From NCBI GenBank assembly GCA_019638485.1, contig JAHBTP010000001.1:1-64000 (forward strand): DNA of 64,000 nt, in the 5' to 3' direction. Source of the DNA: Ferruginibacter sp. GTDB taxonomy: Bacteria; Bacteroidota; Bacteroidia; Chitinophagales; Chitinophagaceae. The notes beneath the pieces were generated by a model. The model searched no databases, was not told where the DNA came from, and worked only from the letters and a program-made list of their open reading frames with translations. Made by a program: the position numbers and the translations under genes. Below are positions 42,692 to 50,106 of this stretch, one piece after another (position 1 is the stretch's first letter; every line of letters begins with the position of its first letter).

Positions 42692-43261
42692 ATGTCAGCA
42701 AGCACTTTTAAAATATTAAAGCAATGTTCAATGTGTAGCAATATGTTTGAAGCGCAAAAGGTTTCAACCCTGTATTGTTCGCATAAATGCAATTCAAGGC
42801 ATTACAAACTAAAAAAGAAGCTGGAAAGAAAGCAACAAGCCGAAGCACCGATAAGACAGCCCGAAACATTTAAGCCACTTGCAAAGGCAATGAATAAAGC
42901 TGCATTATTTGACAAAGTATTTTTAAGCGTTAAGGATATAGCAGTATTGTTTGAATGTAGCCGAAAAATGGTTTATACCCTTATTGAAAATGATATTATC
43001 CCAGCTAAAAGACTTTCGGAGCGCAAAACATTAATTAAGCGTTCAGATATTGAAAAACTTTTTGAAACTCCAAAAAAGCAACAAGCCCCCAAAGTCTTAA
43101 AAATTGAAGACTGCTACACAATGGAGCAATTAACCAATAAATACAGCATTGCCCGGAATACCATTTACGGGTATGTTTCAAAACATAACATTCACAGGGT
43201 TAAAGAAAAGGGAATTACTTACTACTCAAAAACTGATATTGATAATCTATTTACCGTATAA
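42692..43261 (+). CDS. Helix-turn-helix protein with N-terminal zinc finger (excisionase-like)
   Basis: 189 residues. Four cysteines near the N-terminus (Cys12, Cys15, Cys29, Cys33: CSMC...YCSHKC) form a probable zinc finger. Two HTH_17/MerR-like helix-turn-helix segments follow: SVKDIAVLFECSRKMVYTLIENDIIPAKR (about 79-107) and TMEQLTNKYSIARNTIYGYVSKHNIHRVKEKG (about 142-173). Proteins of this kind precede the integrase in many Bacteroidota elements and act as excision factors or regulators. It lies 22 bp upstream of the recombinase gene, so they are co-transcribed. Function inferred from context. Confidence 0.75.
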   Translation: MSASTFKILKQCSMCSNMFEAQKVSTLYCSHKCNSRHYKLKKKLERKQQAEAPIRQPETFKPLAKAMNKAALFDKVFLSVKDIAVLFECSRKMVYTLIENDIIPAKRLSERKTLIKRSDIEKLFETPKKQQAPKVLKIEDCYTMEQLTNKYSIARNTIYGYVSKHNIHRVKEKGITYYSKTDIDNLFTV

Positions 43262-43282
43262 CATTCTAAAGCATAAAAGACA

Positions 43283-44470
43283 ATGGCAGCCAAAGTAACA
43301 TTAAGACAAAAGAGAATTTCTGGGAACAAGCAAAGTTTATACCTTGACTTTTACCCGGCAATACCACACCCCGAAACAGGCGAACCAACCCGAAGGGAAT
43401 TTTTAGGTTTATACATCAAGGGAAAATTAGACTTAAAAGAAAAAAATAAGTTAGATAAAAAAGCACATAAAAAACTCTCACCCATTGACCAAATACATGA
43501 TGAAAATACCGTAAACCAAGCCGTGCAAATATGGCAGAACAAAATAAACCATTTAAGCAAACCTGAAATTTATACAGGGTACGAAAAGGAACAGCTTAAA
43601 ATAAAAGAGCAAGGCGAAAAGAATTTTGTTGAGTACTTTAAAAAACTTTCCGACAAACGAAAAGCCAGTAACCATGATAACTGGATTTCAGCATACAAAT
43701 ACCTCGAAACATTCACAAAAGGAAATTTAAAGATTGCCGACCTCAACGAAAGGTTTTGTAATGAGTTCAAAGAGTATCTACTCACTACCAAAAGCAATAA
43801 GAGCAGCAAAACAACCCTTGCCCAAAATTCAGCCGTTTCCTATTTCAATAAGCTGAAAGCAACTTTAAAACAAGCATACAAAGACGGGTATTTAACCACC
43901 GACCTGAACGCAAAAATCGAACCTATAAAACAAGCAGAAACCCGAAGGAACTTTTTAACTATTGAAGAACTGAACAGCCTTGTAAAAACGGAATGTAATA
44001 ATCCTTTATTAAAACGTGCAGCCCTGTTTTCAGCCCTCACAGGGTTGAGGTTTTCAGATATTAAAAACCTTGTTTGGGGCGAAATACACCACAGCGTTGA
44101 AAATGGTTATTTAATACAGTTCACACAGCAAAAAACAAAAGGGGTTGAGGTATTGCCTATTTCCGAACAAGCGTACAGCTTACTGGGCGAACCTAAACAA
44201 CCCACCGACAAAGTATTTGAGGGGCTTAATTATTCAGCTTATGAAAACAAACACCTTTACCAATGGATTGGGGCAGCAGGAATAACAAAGAATATAACCT
44301 TTCATTGTTTCCGGCATACGTTTGCCACCCTGCAACTATCAAAAGGAACGGATATTTACACCGTTTCCAAAATGCTGGGACACCGTGAATTGAAAACCAC
44401 ACAGATTTACGCAAAGATTATAGACAAAACCAAACGTGAAGCAGCCGACAAAATAAAACTTGAATTTTAA
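43283..44470 (+). CDS. int: Tyrosine recombinase (integrase)
   Basis: 395 residues. An N-terminal arm-binding region (about 1-105) precedes a SAM-like core-binding domain (about 110-205) and the catalytic domain. The catalytic residues are all present: Arg256 in ALTGLRFSD, Lys near 285, His341 and Arg344 in HCFRHTFA, His367 in GHREL and nucleophile Tyr376 in TTQIYAKI. It should integrate and excise this element at mnmE. The presence of an arm-binding domain fits the paired tandem repeats inside both ends. The start is preceded by the duplicated leader (43267-43285). Confidence 0.95.
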   Translation: MAAKVTLRQKRISGNKQSLYLDFYPAIPHPETGEPTRREFLGLYIKGKLDLKEKNKLDKKAHKKLSPIDQIHDENTVNQAVQIWQNKINHLSKPEIYTGYEKEQLKIKEQGEKNFVEYFKKLSDKRKASNHDNWISAYKYLETFTKGNLKIADLNERFCNEFKEYLLTTKSNKSSKTTLAQNSAVSYFNKLKATLKQAYKDGYLTTDLNAKIEPIKQAETRRNFLTIEELNSLVKTECNNPLLKRAALFSALTGLRFSDIKNLVWGEIHHSVENGYLIQFTQQKTKGVEVLPISEQAYSLLGEPKQPTDKVFEGLNYSAYENKHLYQWIGAAGITKNITFHCFRHTFATLQLSKGTDIYTVSKMLGHRELKTTQIYAKIIDKTKREAADKIKLEF

Positions 44471-44480
44471 AAATATCAGT

Positions 44481-44987
44481 ATGCAATTACAAGCTATTCA
44501 AAAAAGAATTTACCAAGTAAGAGGGCAAAAGGTAATGTTAGACTTTGACCTTGCCGAACTATACGAAACAGAAACCAAGCGACTTAAAGAAGCAGTAAGA
44601 CGGAATAAAAACCGTTTCCCTATTGATTTCATGTTTGAACTTACTAAAGAGGAGTTTGAAGGTTTGAGGACGCAAATTGCGACCTCAAAAAGAGGCGGTA
44701 TAAGATACGCCCCCTTTGCTTTCACCGAACAAGGAGTTGCAATGTTAAGTTCTGTTTTAAATTCCGATAAAGCCATTGAGGTAAATATTGCCATAATGAG
44801 GGCTTTTGTTTTTATCCGGCAATATGCTTTAAGCCATAAAGATTTAACCGATAAACTTAAAAAACTGGAACGCAAATACAACAAGCAGTTTAAGGATATT
44901 TCTGAAGCACTCAATTATTTGATAGGCGAAAAACAAAAGCAGATTGACTTTGAAGATAGGGAACGAATAGGATTTAAAAAGCAATAA
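44481..44987 (+). CDS. ORF6N/KilA-N-type DNA-binding protein
   Basis: 168 residues from ATG 44481 (a TTG start at 44460 would overlap the integrase). The N-terminal ORF6N domain (about 1-95) has VRGQKVMLDFDLAELYETETKRLKEAVRRNKNRFPIDFMFEL and GIRYAPFAFTEQGVAMLSSVL. A C-terminal coiled-coil (about 105-150) is rich in Lys and Leu. Such proteins are common in phages and mobile elements, with a presumed regulatory DNA-binding role. It follows the integrase by 10 bp. Confidence 0.85.
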   Translation: MQLQAIQKRIYQVRGQKVMLDFDLAELYETETKRLKEAVRRNKNRFPIDFMFELTKEEFEGLRTQIATSKRGGIRYAPFAFTEQGVAMLSSVLNSDKAIEVNIAIMRAFVFIRQYALSHKDLTDKLKKLERKYNKQFKDISEALNYLIGEKQKQIDFEDRERIGFKKQ

Positions 44988-45007
44988 CACTTAAAGCATA
45001 AAAGACA

Positions 45008-45082
45008 ATGAAAAACAGAATTGTAGCACGGTTAAAGGATTATTTTCAGTTACCTGCTGAAATGTTTTTACCAGCTTCATAA
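45008..45082 (+). CDS. 24-codon small reading frame, possible gene remnant
   Basis: MKNRIVARLKDYFQLPAEMF and four further residues, then TAA. It starts with the same 19-bp leader as the integrase gene, so the start region looks real, but the protein is too short to classify and may be the stump of a deleted gene. Nothing else marks it as functional. Confidence 0.3.
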   Translation: MKNRIVARLKDYFQLPAEMFLPAS

Positions 45083-45137
45083 AAATTCAGTTAAATGAAC
45101 GAAGCACACAGGCACGAAATAAAAGCACAAAAAACAG

Positions 45138-45740
45138 TTGAGTTTGAAAAACAATCAAAAAAAAATACCTTATTCAAAGGAATTGGCAAACTGGTTTGTT
45201 GATTGGCTAAATTTATCAACCAGTGAAAAATTTAATCAGTTATATTCTGATTATCAAAAGAAATTCCCTTCGGGGTCTTATGATGAATTTCTTGAAATGG
45301 AAGGGCAATTCCAAAAAGAGGCAATTTCGGAATTAGAGAAAAAAGGAACTAAAAAAAAATGGTGGGAAGCAAAGCTATTAATAGAAACAAAAAAAATATT
45401 ACAGTATATTTTATCAAAAAGCCCACAACCTCAGCAAACTGTAAACTACCCTGCAAAATTTTACGCTTTATATCATTGGTTAAAAATAGAAATGGGCACA
45501 GAAAAGCCATTTCCCAAAAATGATAATGGGCAGTTTGTTAAAAGTGAAATTGAGGCATACGCTACAAGTAAATATCCATATTGCAGCAAACAAGGGTTTT
45601 ATCGTTCATTCAAAGATTTAGATATTACGAACCGTACAGCAATAGCAAATTCATTCGGGAACGGGTATAAAGAAACATTGGTTGCCCTTTCAGATAATGA
45701 TAATAAGCTAACAACACACCTGAAAAATTACCCAAACTAA
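45138..45740 (+). CDS. Hypothetical element protein, uncertain start
   Basis: 200 residues if TTG 45138 is used. No domain recognised; Lys/Gln-rich, with WFVDWLNLSTSEKFNQLY near the start and YPYCSKQGFYRSFKDLDITNR near 150-170, the latter resembling segments of small Bacteroidota mobile-element proteins. The only nearby ATG (45094) opens a frame that crosses a run of nine A (45157-45165); losing one A there would join it to this gene and give MNEAHRHEIKAQKTVEFEKQ as the N-terminus. So either a TTG start, a frameshift mutation, or slippage on the A run applies. Confidence 0.5.
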   Translation: MSLKNNQKKIPYSKELANWFVDWLNLSTSEKFNQLYSDYQKKFPSGSYDEFLEMEGQFQKEAISELEKKGTKKKWWEAKLLIETKKILQYILSKSPQPQQTVNYPAKFYALYHWLKIEMGTEKPFPKNDNGQFVKSEIEAYATSKYPYCSKQGFYRSFKDLDITNRTAIANSFGNGYKETLVALSDNDNKLTTHLKNYPN

Positions 45741-45839
45741 AATTTCTTTCCTTAACCAGTAAGGGTTTTGCTTCGGGTAAAATACCCGGAAATTACCCGG
45801 CTCAATACAGGTGCAATTTGCATAAAAAATTATTTGATT

Positions 45840-46193
45840 ATGCAAAACGTAGTATTAAGTACAAGAAACATTGATGACCTTATTAATGATGTGGCAAATA
45901 AGGTTGTCGAAAAAATTGAGCTATGGAATGTTGAACCACAAAAAGCACCAACCCAGCCACAGGACGAACTTTTGACCGTTCCACAGGCGGCGCAATTTCT
46001 TAGCCTTAGCGTTTCCACAGTTTACGGTCTTATACAAAAAAGAGAGATTCCGGTAATGAAGCGTTCAAAACGCTGTTACTTTTCAAAATTAGAGTTAATC
46101 AATTATTTGAAGCAAGGCAGAAAAAAGACTTTGGCAGAAACAGCAGCCGAAGCAGAAACCTATCTAAAGAAAAAAGGAGGTTGCCATGAATAA
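45840..46193 (+). CDS. HTH_17-type (excisionase-family) DNA-binding protein
   Basis: 117 residues from ATG 45840. The helix-turn-helix LLTVPQAAQFLSLSVSTVYGLIQKREIPVMKRSKRCYFSKLELINYLKQG (about 43-92) is the HTH_17 excisionase/MerR-like fold. The C-terminus is Lys/Glu-rich. It overlaps the next gene by 8 bp (translationally coupled). It may regulate the replication genes downstream or act in excision. Confidence 0.8.
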   Translation: MQNVVLSTRNIDDLINDVANKVVEKIELWNVEPQKAPTQPQDELLTVPQAAQFLSLSVSTVYGLIQKREIPVMKRSKRCYFSKLELINYLKQGRKKTLAETAAEAETYLKKKGGCHE

Positions 46194-46473
46194 CACGAAC
46201 AACCCCCAGCATAAAAGACAGGGCAAAGATAAACATTTTGAAGTGCAAATGAAACGGGTATTTGCAGCGTTCAAACGCAAGCCCTCAACTATGTTAATGG
46301 TTTCTATTGAAACAGGAATATTACGGGCAAACATTTGCCGTTACATTGCTAAATGGCAAAAGCAAGGCAGCATACACCTATTGAAACAGGGGCTTTGTAA
46401 AGTATCAAAACACCGTGCAGGGTATTACACCACCGACACGAATTTATTTATTCAACCCTTAAAACTGTTTTGA
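46186..46473 (+). CDS. Small winged-helix-like protein, unknown
   Basis: 95 residues, basic. The central part (MLMVSIETGILRANICRYIAKWQKQGSIHLLKQGLC, about 37-72) reads like a winged helix (helix-turn-helix with a following beta wing), and GYYTTD follows. No family was named with certainty. It overlaps the preceding HTH gene by 8 bp and ends one base before the DUF3987 gene, so it belongs to the replication-type operon. Confidence 0.6.
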   Translation: MNNTNNPQHKRQGKDKHFEVQMKRVFAAFKRKPSTMLMVSIETGILRANICRYIAKWQKQGSIHLLKQGLCKVSKHRAGYYTTDTNLFIQPLKLF

Positions 46474-46474
46474 T

Positions 46475-47890
46475 ATGGAACTGAAAACAAACTTTGAATT
46501 TGATAAATACGGTATCGGGGTTGAGGATATTAAAACCGAAGCCGAACAGCTTTTAAAGCAAGGCAATGAAATGCAGGATCGCAAAACAAACCGTTTCCCC
46601 GTTGAGGTATTCCCGTTGCCAGTTCAGCAAGTAATTACAGCTACAAACGAAAACCTGAATTTCCCTATTGATTTTATCGGGGCTTCATTGCTTTACGCTG
46701 TTTCCGTTGCCGTTGGGAATACTCACAGCGTTGAGGTGAAAAAAGAGTTTCAACAAAGTGCGGTTTTATACCTTGCTATTGTAGCCCGTGCAGGAACTAC
46801 CAAAAGCCACCCGTTAAGTTTTGCCCTTCAACCAATAATTGAGCAAGATAAAAGAACTTACAAGCAATACGAACAGCAAAGGCAGGAATATGAAAAGGCG
46901 GTAAGTCTATCAAAAAAAGAACGGGAACAGCAAGCTATTGACGAACCGATAAAACCTATTTGGCAAAAGTTTCTTTTGTCCGATTTCACACCCGAAGCAC
47001 TTGCCGAAGTTCACAAATTCAACAAAAGAGGTATCGGGGTTTATGTAGATGAGTTGGCAGGTTGGTTCAAAAATTTCAACCGTTACAACAAAGGCAGCGA
47101 AATGGAATTTTGGTTAAGTCAATGGAGCGGTAAGCCTATCAATATTGACCGTAAAACAGGCGAACCCGTATTTATACCCTTGCCGTTTATTTCCGTTGCC
47201 GGAACTATTCAGAAAGGAATACTGAACGAACTTGCTAAAGATCGCCGAACCCAAAACGGTTTTATTGATAGAATACTTTTTGTTATTCCCGATAACATAC
47301 AAAAGGAATACTGGAGCGAAACAGATTTACCCCCCTTTGTTTCTGAAAACTGGGAAAGTATTATTTCAAATCTTTTGAGTTTATCGGTTTCAAATGATGA
47401 CACTTTCAATCCCATCCCCGAAGTATTGAAGTTCACACCCGAAGCCAAAAAAGTATTGTTTGAATGGCAGAAAGCAAACACCGACCAAAGCAACGAAGCC
47501 GAAAGCGAAGCGTTGAGCGGTATTTTCAGCAAAATGGATATGTATGTTTTGCGGTTGGCTTTAATACTGGAAATGATGCGGTATGCTTGTAATGAAAGCG
47601 ACAAACAGGTGGTAAGTATTGAGGCGGTGCAGGGGGCTGTTAAACTGGTTGAGTATTTCAAAAATTCAGCCGTGAAGGTTAATTCAATTTTGACAAATGC
47701 CAGCCCGTTGGATAAACACCCAGCCGACAAACAAAACCTTTACAAAGCCTTGCCCGACACTTTTACAACTGAAACAGGCTTACAAATAGCCGAAGGGTTG
47801 GGGGTTGCTGAACGAACCTTTAAATACTTTCTGAATGAAAAGGAATTGTTTACACGAATAAGCAGGGGCGAATATGAAAAGCGTATTTAA
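46475..47890 (+). CDS. DUF3987 primase/helicase-like protein
   Basis: 471 residues. The start FPVEVFPLPVQQVI (about 41-54), PIDFIGASLLYAVSVAVGN (about 64-82) and a Walker-A-like loop ARAGTTKSHP (about 104-113) match DUF3987, a family of plasmid and phage DNA-replication proteins related to helicases. A Walker-B-like GVYVDELAGW lies near 190, and RTQNGFIDRILFV near 257-269 supplies an arginine-finger-like segment. The C-terminus is a short winged helix. It probably acts in replication of the excised element together with the zinc-finger protein at 48563. Confidence 0.75.
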   Translation: MELKTNFEFDKYGIGVEDIKTEAEQLLKQGNEMQDRKTNRFPVEVFPLPVQQVITATNENLNFPIDFIGASLLYAVSVAVGNTHSVEVKKEFQQSAVLYLAIVARAGTTKSHPLSFALQPIIEQDKRTYKQYEQQRQEYEKAVSLSKKEREQQAIDEPIKPIWQKFLLSDFTPEALAEVHKFNKRGIGVYVDELAGWFKNFNRYNKGSEMEFWLSQWSGKPINIDRKTGEPVFIPLPFISVAGTIQKGILNELAKDRRTQNGFIDRILFVIPDNIQKEYWSETDLPPFVSENWESIISNLLSLSVSNDDTFNPIPEVLKFTPEAKKVLFEWQKANTDQSNEAESEALSGIFSKMDMYVLRLALILEMMRYACNESDKQVVSIEAVQGAVKLVEYFKNSAVKVNSILTNASPLDKHPADKQNLYKALPDTFTTETGLQIAEGLGVAERTFKYFLNEKELFTRISRGEYEKRI

Positions 47891-47993
47891 TGAAATGCAC
47901 TTTGCATTTATGGCACTTATGGCACTAATGGCACGAACTAAATGCAGTAAGTGCAACAAATGCAATAAGTGCAAAGTGCAAAACAGAATTTAA
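47874..47993 (+). CDS. 39-codon micro-ORF with CxxC repeats (doubtful)
   Basis: Starts inside the end of the DUF3987 gene. Reads MKSVFNEMHFAFMALMALMA then RTKCSKCNKCNKCKVQNRI. The repeats in the protein come from the DNA palindrome (47896-47980), so the coding capacity may be accidental. The four evenly spaced CxxC cysteines could bind a metal if it is translated. Confidence 0.25.
   Translation: MKSVFNEMHFAFMALMALMARTKCSKCNKCNKCKVQNRI
47896..47980. repeat. Large palindrome built of TGCA-containing units
   Basis: TGCACTTTGCA (47896-47906) is exactly mirrored by TGCAAAGTGCA (47970-47980). Between them, TTATGGCAC-type units on the left pair imperfectly with TAAGTGCAACAAATGCA-type units on the right, giving about 40-bp arms. 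It lies directly behind the DUF3987 gene. A replication origin, a strong hairpin or a termination structure are possible roles. The right-hand units also look like iterons (ATGCA/GTGCA every 10-11 bp). Confidence 0.6.
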
Positions 47994-48018
47994 GATAATG
48001 AATTATTACAGATACATA

Positions 48019-48396
48019 TTAGAGCAAAAACCGGATTGCAGCCAGTTCACTACCTATTTGCTGCACCCCTTTCAATATTCTTTGAGTTTGTGTAGCAGAC
48101 GGCTTTTTATTGCCTTTGATGTATTGAGCCAAAAGACTTTGATTCATACCTATCCGTTCAGAAAGAGCCTTTGCATTAATAACCTTGTAAAATTCAAAGA
48201 ACTGGGGCAAGTCCAAAGTGATTTTCAAATTTTCCTCTGTTATGGTTTTGCCTTTTTGTTCAAAGTAAAGGTTAAGGGCTTCAATCATTTGGCTTTTAAG
48301 TTCGTCCAAAGAAGTACCCACAGTATAAACAGGGTATTTTTCAGCATAAGCCGAATAACCCGTTTTTGTTCTTTCTACTATCATTTCAATTTTCAT
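48019..48396 (-). CDS. hicB: HicB-family antitoxin
   Basis: 125 residues. The N-terminal HicB fold (about 1-65: KIEMIVERTKTGYSAYAEKYPVYTVGTSLDELKSQMIEAL) mimics a partial RNase H. The C-terminal XRE helix-turn-helix (about 72-120: AKALSERIGMNQSLLAQYIKGNKKPSATQTQRILKGVQQIG) binds the operator. It neutralises HicA and represses the operon. It is transcribed opposite to all other element genes and lies 12 bp after hicA. Intact, while its toxin gene is shortened. Confidence 0.88.
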   Translation of the reverse strand: MKIEMIVERTKTGYSAYAEKYPVYTVGTSLDELKSQMIEALNLYFEQKGKTITEENLKITLDLPQFFEFYKVINAKALSERIGMNQSLLAQYIKGNKKPSATQTQRILKGVQQIGSELAAIRFLL

Positions 48397-48408
48397 AACA
48401 CGGCTTTT

Positions 48409-48534
48409 TTATTTGATACCAGCATCTTTTTTAATTTTCTTTTCCAGCCCCTTACCTACTTCATGGCTGCCTGTTTGCCTTATTACAAACCATCCATCCT
48501 TTTTAAGCAGTCGTACCAGTTCGCTGGATTTCAT
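48409..48534 (-). pseudogene. hicA: hicA toxin gene with internal deletion
   Basis: 41 residues from ATG 48534. The first part (MKSSELVRLLKKDGWFVIRQ TGSH) and the last part (EVGKGLEKKIKKDAGIK) match HicA mRNA interferases well, including the catalytic His in GSH. Normal HicA proteins are about 60 residues; the strands between GSH and the HGSxEVxKGL segment are missing in frame. Recombination between the two GSH-like repeats could explain this. The deletion removes about 18-20 residues of the dsRBD-like fold, so the toxin is probably inactive or altered. Upstream of it lie a perfect -7 box and a palindrome. Confidence 0.65.
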
Positions 48535-48538
48535 TTTT

Positions 48539-48559
48539 CAAAGGTAATAAATTTATTAC
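48539..48559 (-). promoter_or_regulatory. hicAB promoter and operator palindrome
   Basis: The minus-strand -7 box TACCTTTG (48546-48539) lies 4 nt before the hicA ATG. It overlaps the perfect 16-bp palindrome GTAATAAATTTATTAC (48544-48559), which ends 3 nt before ATG 48563 of the divergent primase-like gene. HicB proteins bind such palindromes to repress their own operon. The site could thus also influence the divergent gene. Confidence 0.6.
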
Positions 48560-48562
48560 TTT

Positions 48563-49951
48563 ATGCAAAATCATAAATACAAACATGAACCCCTGCCTAA
48601 GTTAGAACTGGATAAAAAACGGTTTCGGGTAAAGTTTTGCCCTTGCGGTAAAAGCAACAAGGACGGCAAATTTGTTCCCTATGTAGGACACGAAAACAAA
48701 GGGTATTGCCATTCGTGCGGTGAAACATTTTTGCCTGAATTGCCAAAGCCGGAACAATGGGATACACCACAGCCGGCACGATATACAAACCCAAAGGTTC
48801 AGACACAAAAGCAAATTGATTTTATACCCGAACAGCTATTTGTAAAACAGTTGAATAATGGCAAACGCCTTTACAACGAAAACCATTTTATACAATGGTT
48901 GGGTAATACTCAACGGGGTGAATTTGCCTTTGATGACAAAACAATAAACCACCTTATTGAAAGTTATTTTATTGCAAATTCAAACAAATACAAAGGCTGG
49001 GTATTGTTTCCTTACATTGATATAAACGGCAAAATAAGGGACATTAAGGCAATGGATTACAACCCCACCACAGGCAAACGAATTGCAACTAAAAACGGGG
49101 ACTTGCAGAACAGATGCCACTTTATTGGAAAGAAAATTTTAAACAACCCCGAAGCAAATACAGAACGCTGTTTTTATGGTGAACACCGTTTAAGGGGAAA
49201 TAATAAACTGGTAAGAATATTTGAAAGCGAAGCCACAGCGACCTATGCAGCGCCTTTTTACCCTGAAAGCGTATGTATTGCCACCGGCGGAAGCAACGGC
49301 TGTAAATGGACAGAAAAGGGCAAATGCAGCGTATTGCAAGGGCGAACAGTAATACTTTATCCCGATATTGATGCACATGAAAGCTGGGAACAAAAAGCCG
49401 AAATATTGAGGGGATACGGTATTTCAGTTCAGGTTTCAACTTTGATAAAAAACAATGCATTGAAGTATGCTGAACAAAACGGAATTGATTACAGCGAACT
49501 GGTAAGGCTTAAATACGATTTACGAGATATTTTGCAGCATAAGAAGTTAAGCGACTTTCTGAAACCCGAAGCCACAGAGCCACCCCCAGCCGTTCAACCA
49601 TTGGTTGAGGTGAAACCATTTGAGCAGCCCAAAACTGAAAACCGTGTAGTTAGTGTAGCAAGTGAAGCACGAAAAACAAAAATATTTTTTCAACTTCCAG
49701 CCATTACGGTGAAGCCCGAAAATTGGGGACGAGATATTACCGACCTTGAAAACTTCTTTGCGAATATTGAACTACCAGCCCAACCCATAAAGCTAAATAA
49801 ATGCAGCACAATAATAAACTGTTCTCTATTCATTGAAAGCCATTTTGCTACCGTGAAAGCGAACAACGGCAAACGCACCTTTTTACCATACCTCAACCGA
49901 TTACAGGAATTGAAACAAGTATTAACCATTAAGAGAAATTTTTATACATAA
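48563..49951 (+). CDS. Zinc-finger primase-like protein (DUF6371-like)
   Basis: 462 residues. The N-terminal zinc-binding segment has Cys26, Cys28, Cys49 and Cys52 (FCPCG...YCHSCGE), like the CHC2 finger of DnaG-type primases. The middle (GWVLFPYIDINGKIRDIKAMDYNPTTGKRIATKNG, about 146-180; LVRIFESEATATYAAPFYPESVCIATGGSNG, about 216-246; VILYPDIDAHESW, about 263-275) has the acidic residues of a Toprim-type fold. The C-terminal 120 residues are variable, with a Pro-rich linker. It looks like the element's primase. Start ATG 48563, 3 nt after the hicAB palindrome. Confidence 0.7.
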   Translation: MQNHKYKHEPLPKLELDKKRFRVKFCPCGKSNKDGKFVPYVGHENKGYCHSCGETFLPELPKPEQWDTPQPARYTNPKVQTQKQIDFIPEQLFVKQLNNGKRLYNENHFIQWLGNTQRGEFAFDDKTINHLIESYFIANSNKYKGWVLFPYIDINGKIRDIKAMDYNPTTGKRIATKNGDLQNRCHFIGKKILNNPEANTERCFYGEHRLRGNNKLVRIFESEATATYAAPFYPESVCIATGGSNGCKWTEKGKCSVLQGRTVILYPDIDAHESWEQKAEILRGYGISVQVSTLIKNNALKYAEQNGIDYSELVRLKYDLRDILQHKKLSDFLKPEATEPPPAVQPLVEVKPFEQPKTENRVVSVASEARKTKIFFQLPAITVKPENWGRDITDLENFFANIELPAQPIKLNKCSTIINCSLFIESHFATVKANNGKRTFLPYLNRLQELKQVLTIKRNFYT

Positions 49952-50049
49952 TACGTTATATTTCTCAGGAAAATCAAGTGATAATTGTACAGATAATACA
50001 GGATTGAAAACACCGGTTTTTGAAGTTACAAGTTTGTAAATGGGTTTAT

Positions 50050-50072
50050 TTTGTACCTTATTTGTACCTTAG
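50050..50072 (+). repeat. Tandem 11-bp repeats, right copy
   Basis: Two tandem copies of TTTGTACCTTA plus G, identical over 23 bp to 42559-42581. It lies 35 bp before the right attachment site. The two sites have the same orientation. Confidence 0.65.
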
Positions 50073-50106
50073 AAATATAAGATATTGACATTCAATGTAA
50101 ATTACT

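Larger units (their letters stand above)
43267..45010 (+). repeat. Duplicated 19-bp translation leader
   Basis: TAAAGCATAAAAGACAATG occurs at 43267-43285, where the final ATG starts the recombinase gene, and again at 44992-45010, where the ATG starts a 24-codon reading frame. Only these two ends are the repeat; the span covers the genes between them. A local duplication or recombination event at the translation start region is likely. Confidence 0.6.

Noticed and set aside
42595..42692. tRNA gene as integration target near the element ends
   Set aside because: No cloverleaf could be built at either end; the repeat is explained by the mnmE coding end.
47896..47980. CRISPR array
   Set aside because: The repeated units are only 10-11 bp, arranged as an inverted repeat without spacers, and no cas genes are in the window.
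47998..48576. 192-residue plus-strand open frame
   Set aside because: It is antisense to hicB and hicA, which have clear family matches; the plus-strand translation is rich in Phe, Leu and Cys and resembles nothing known.
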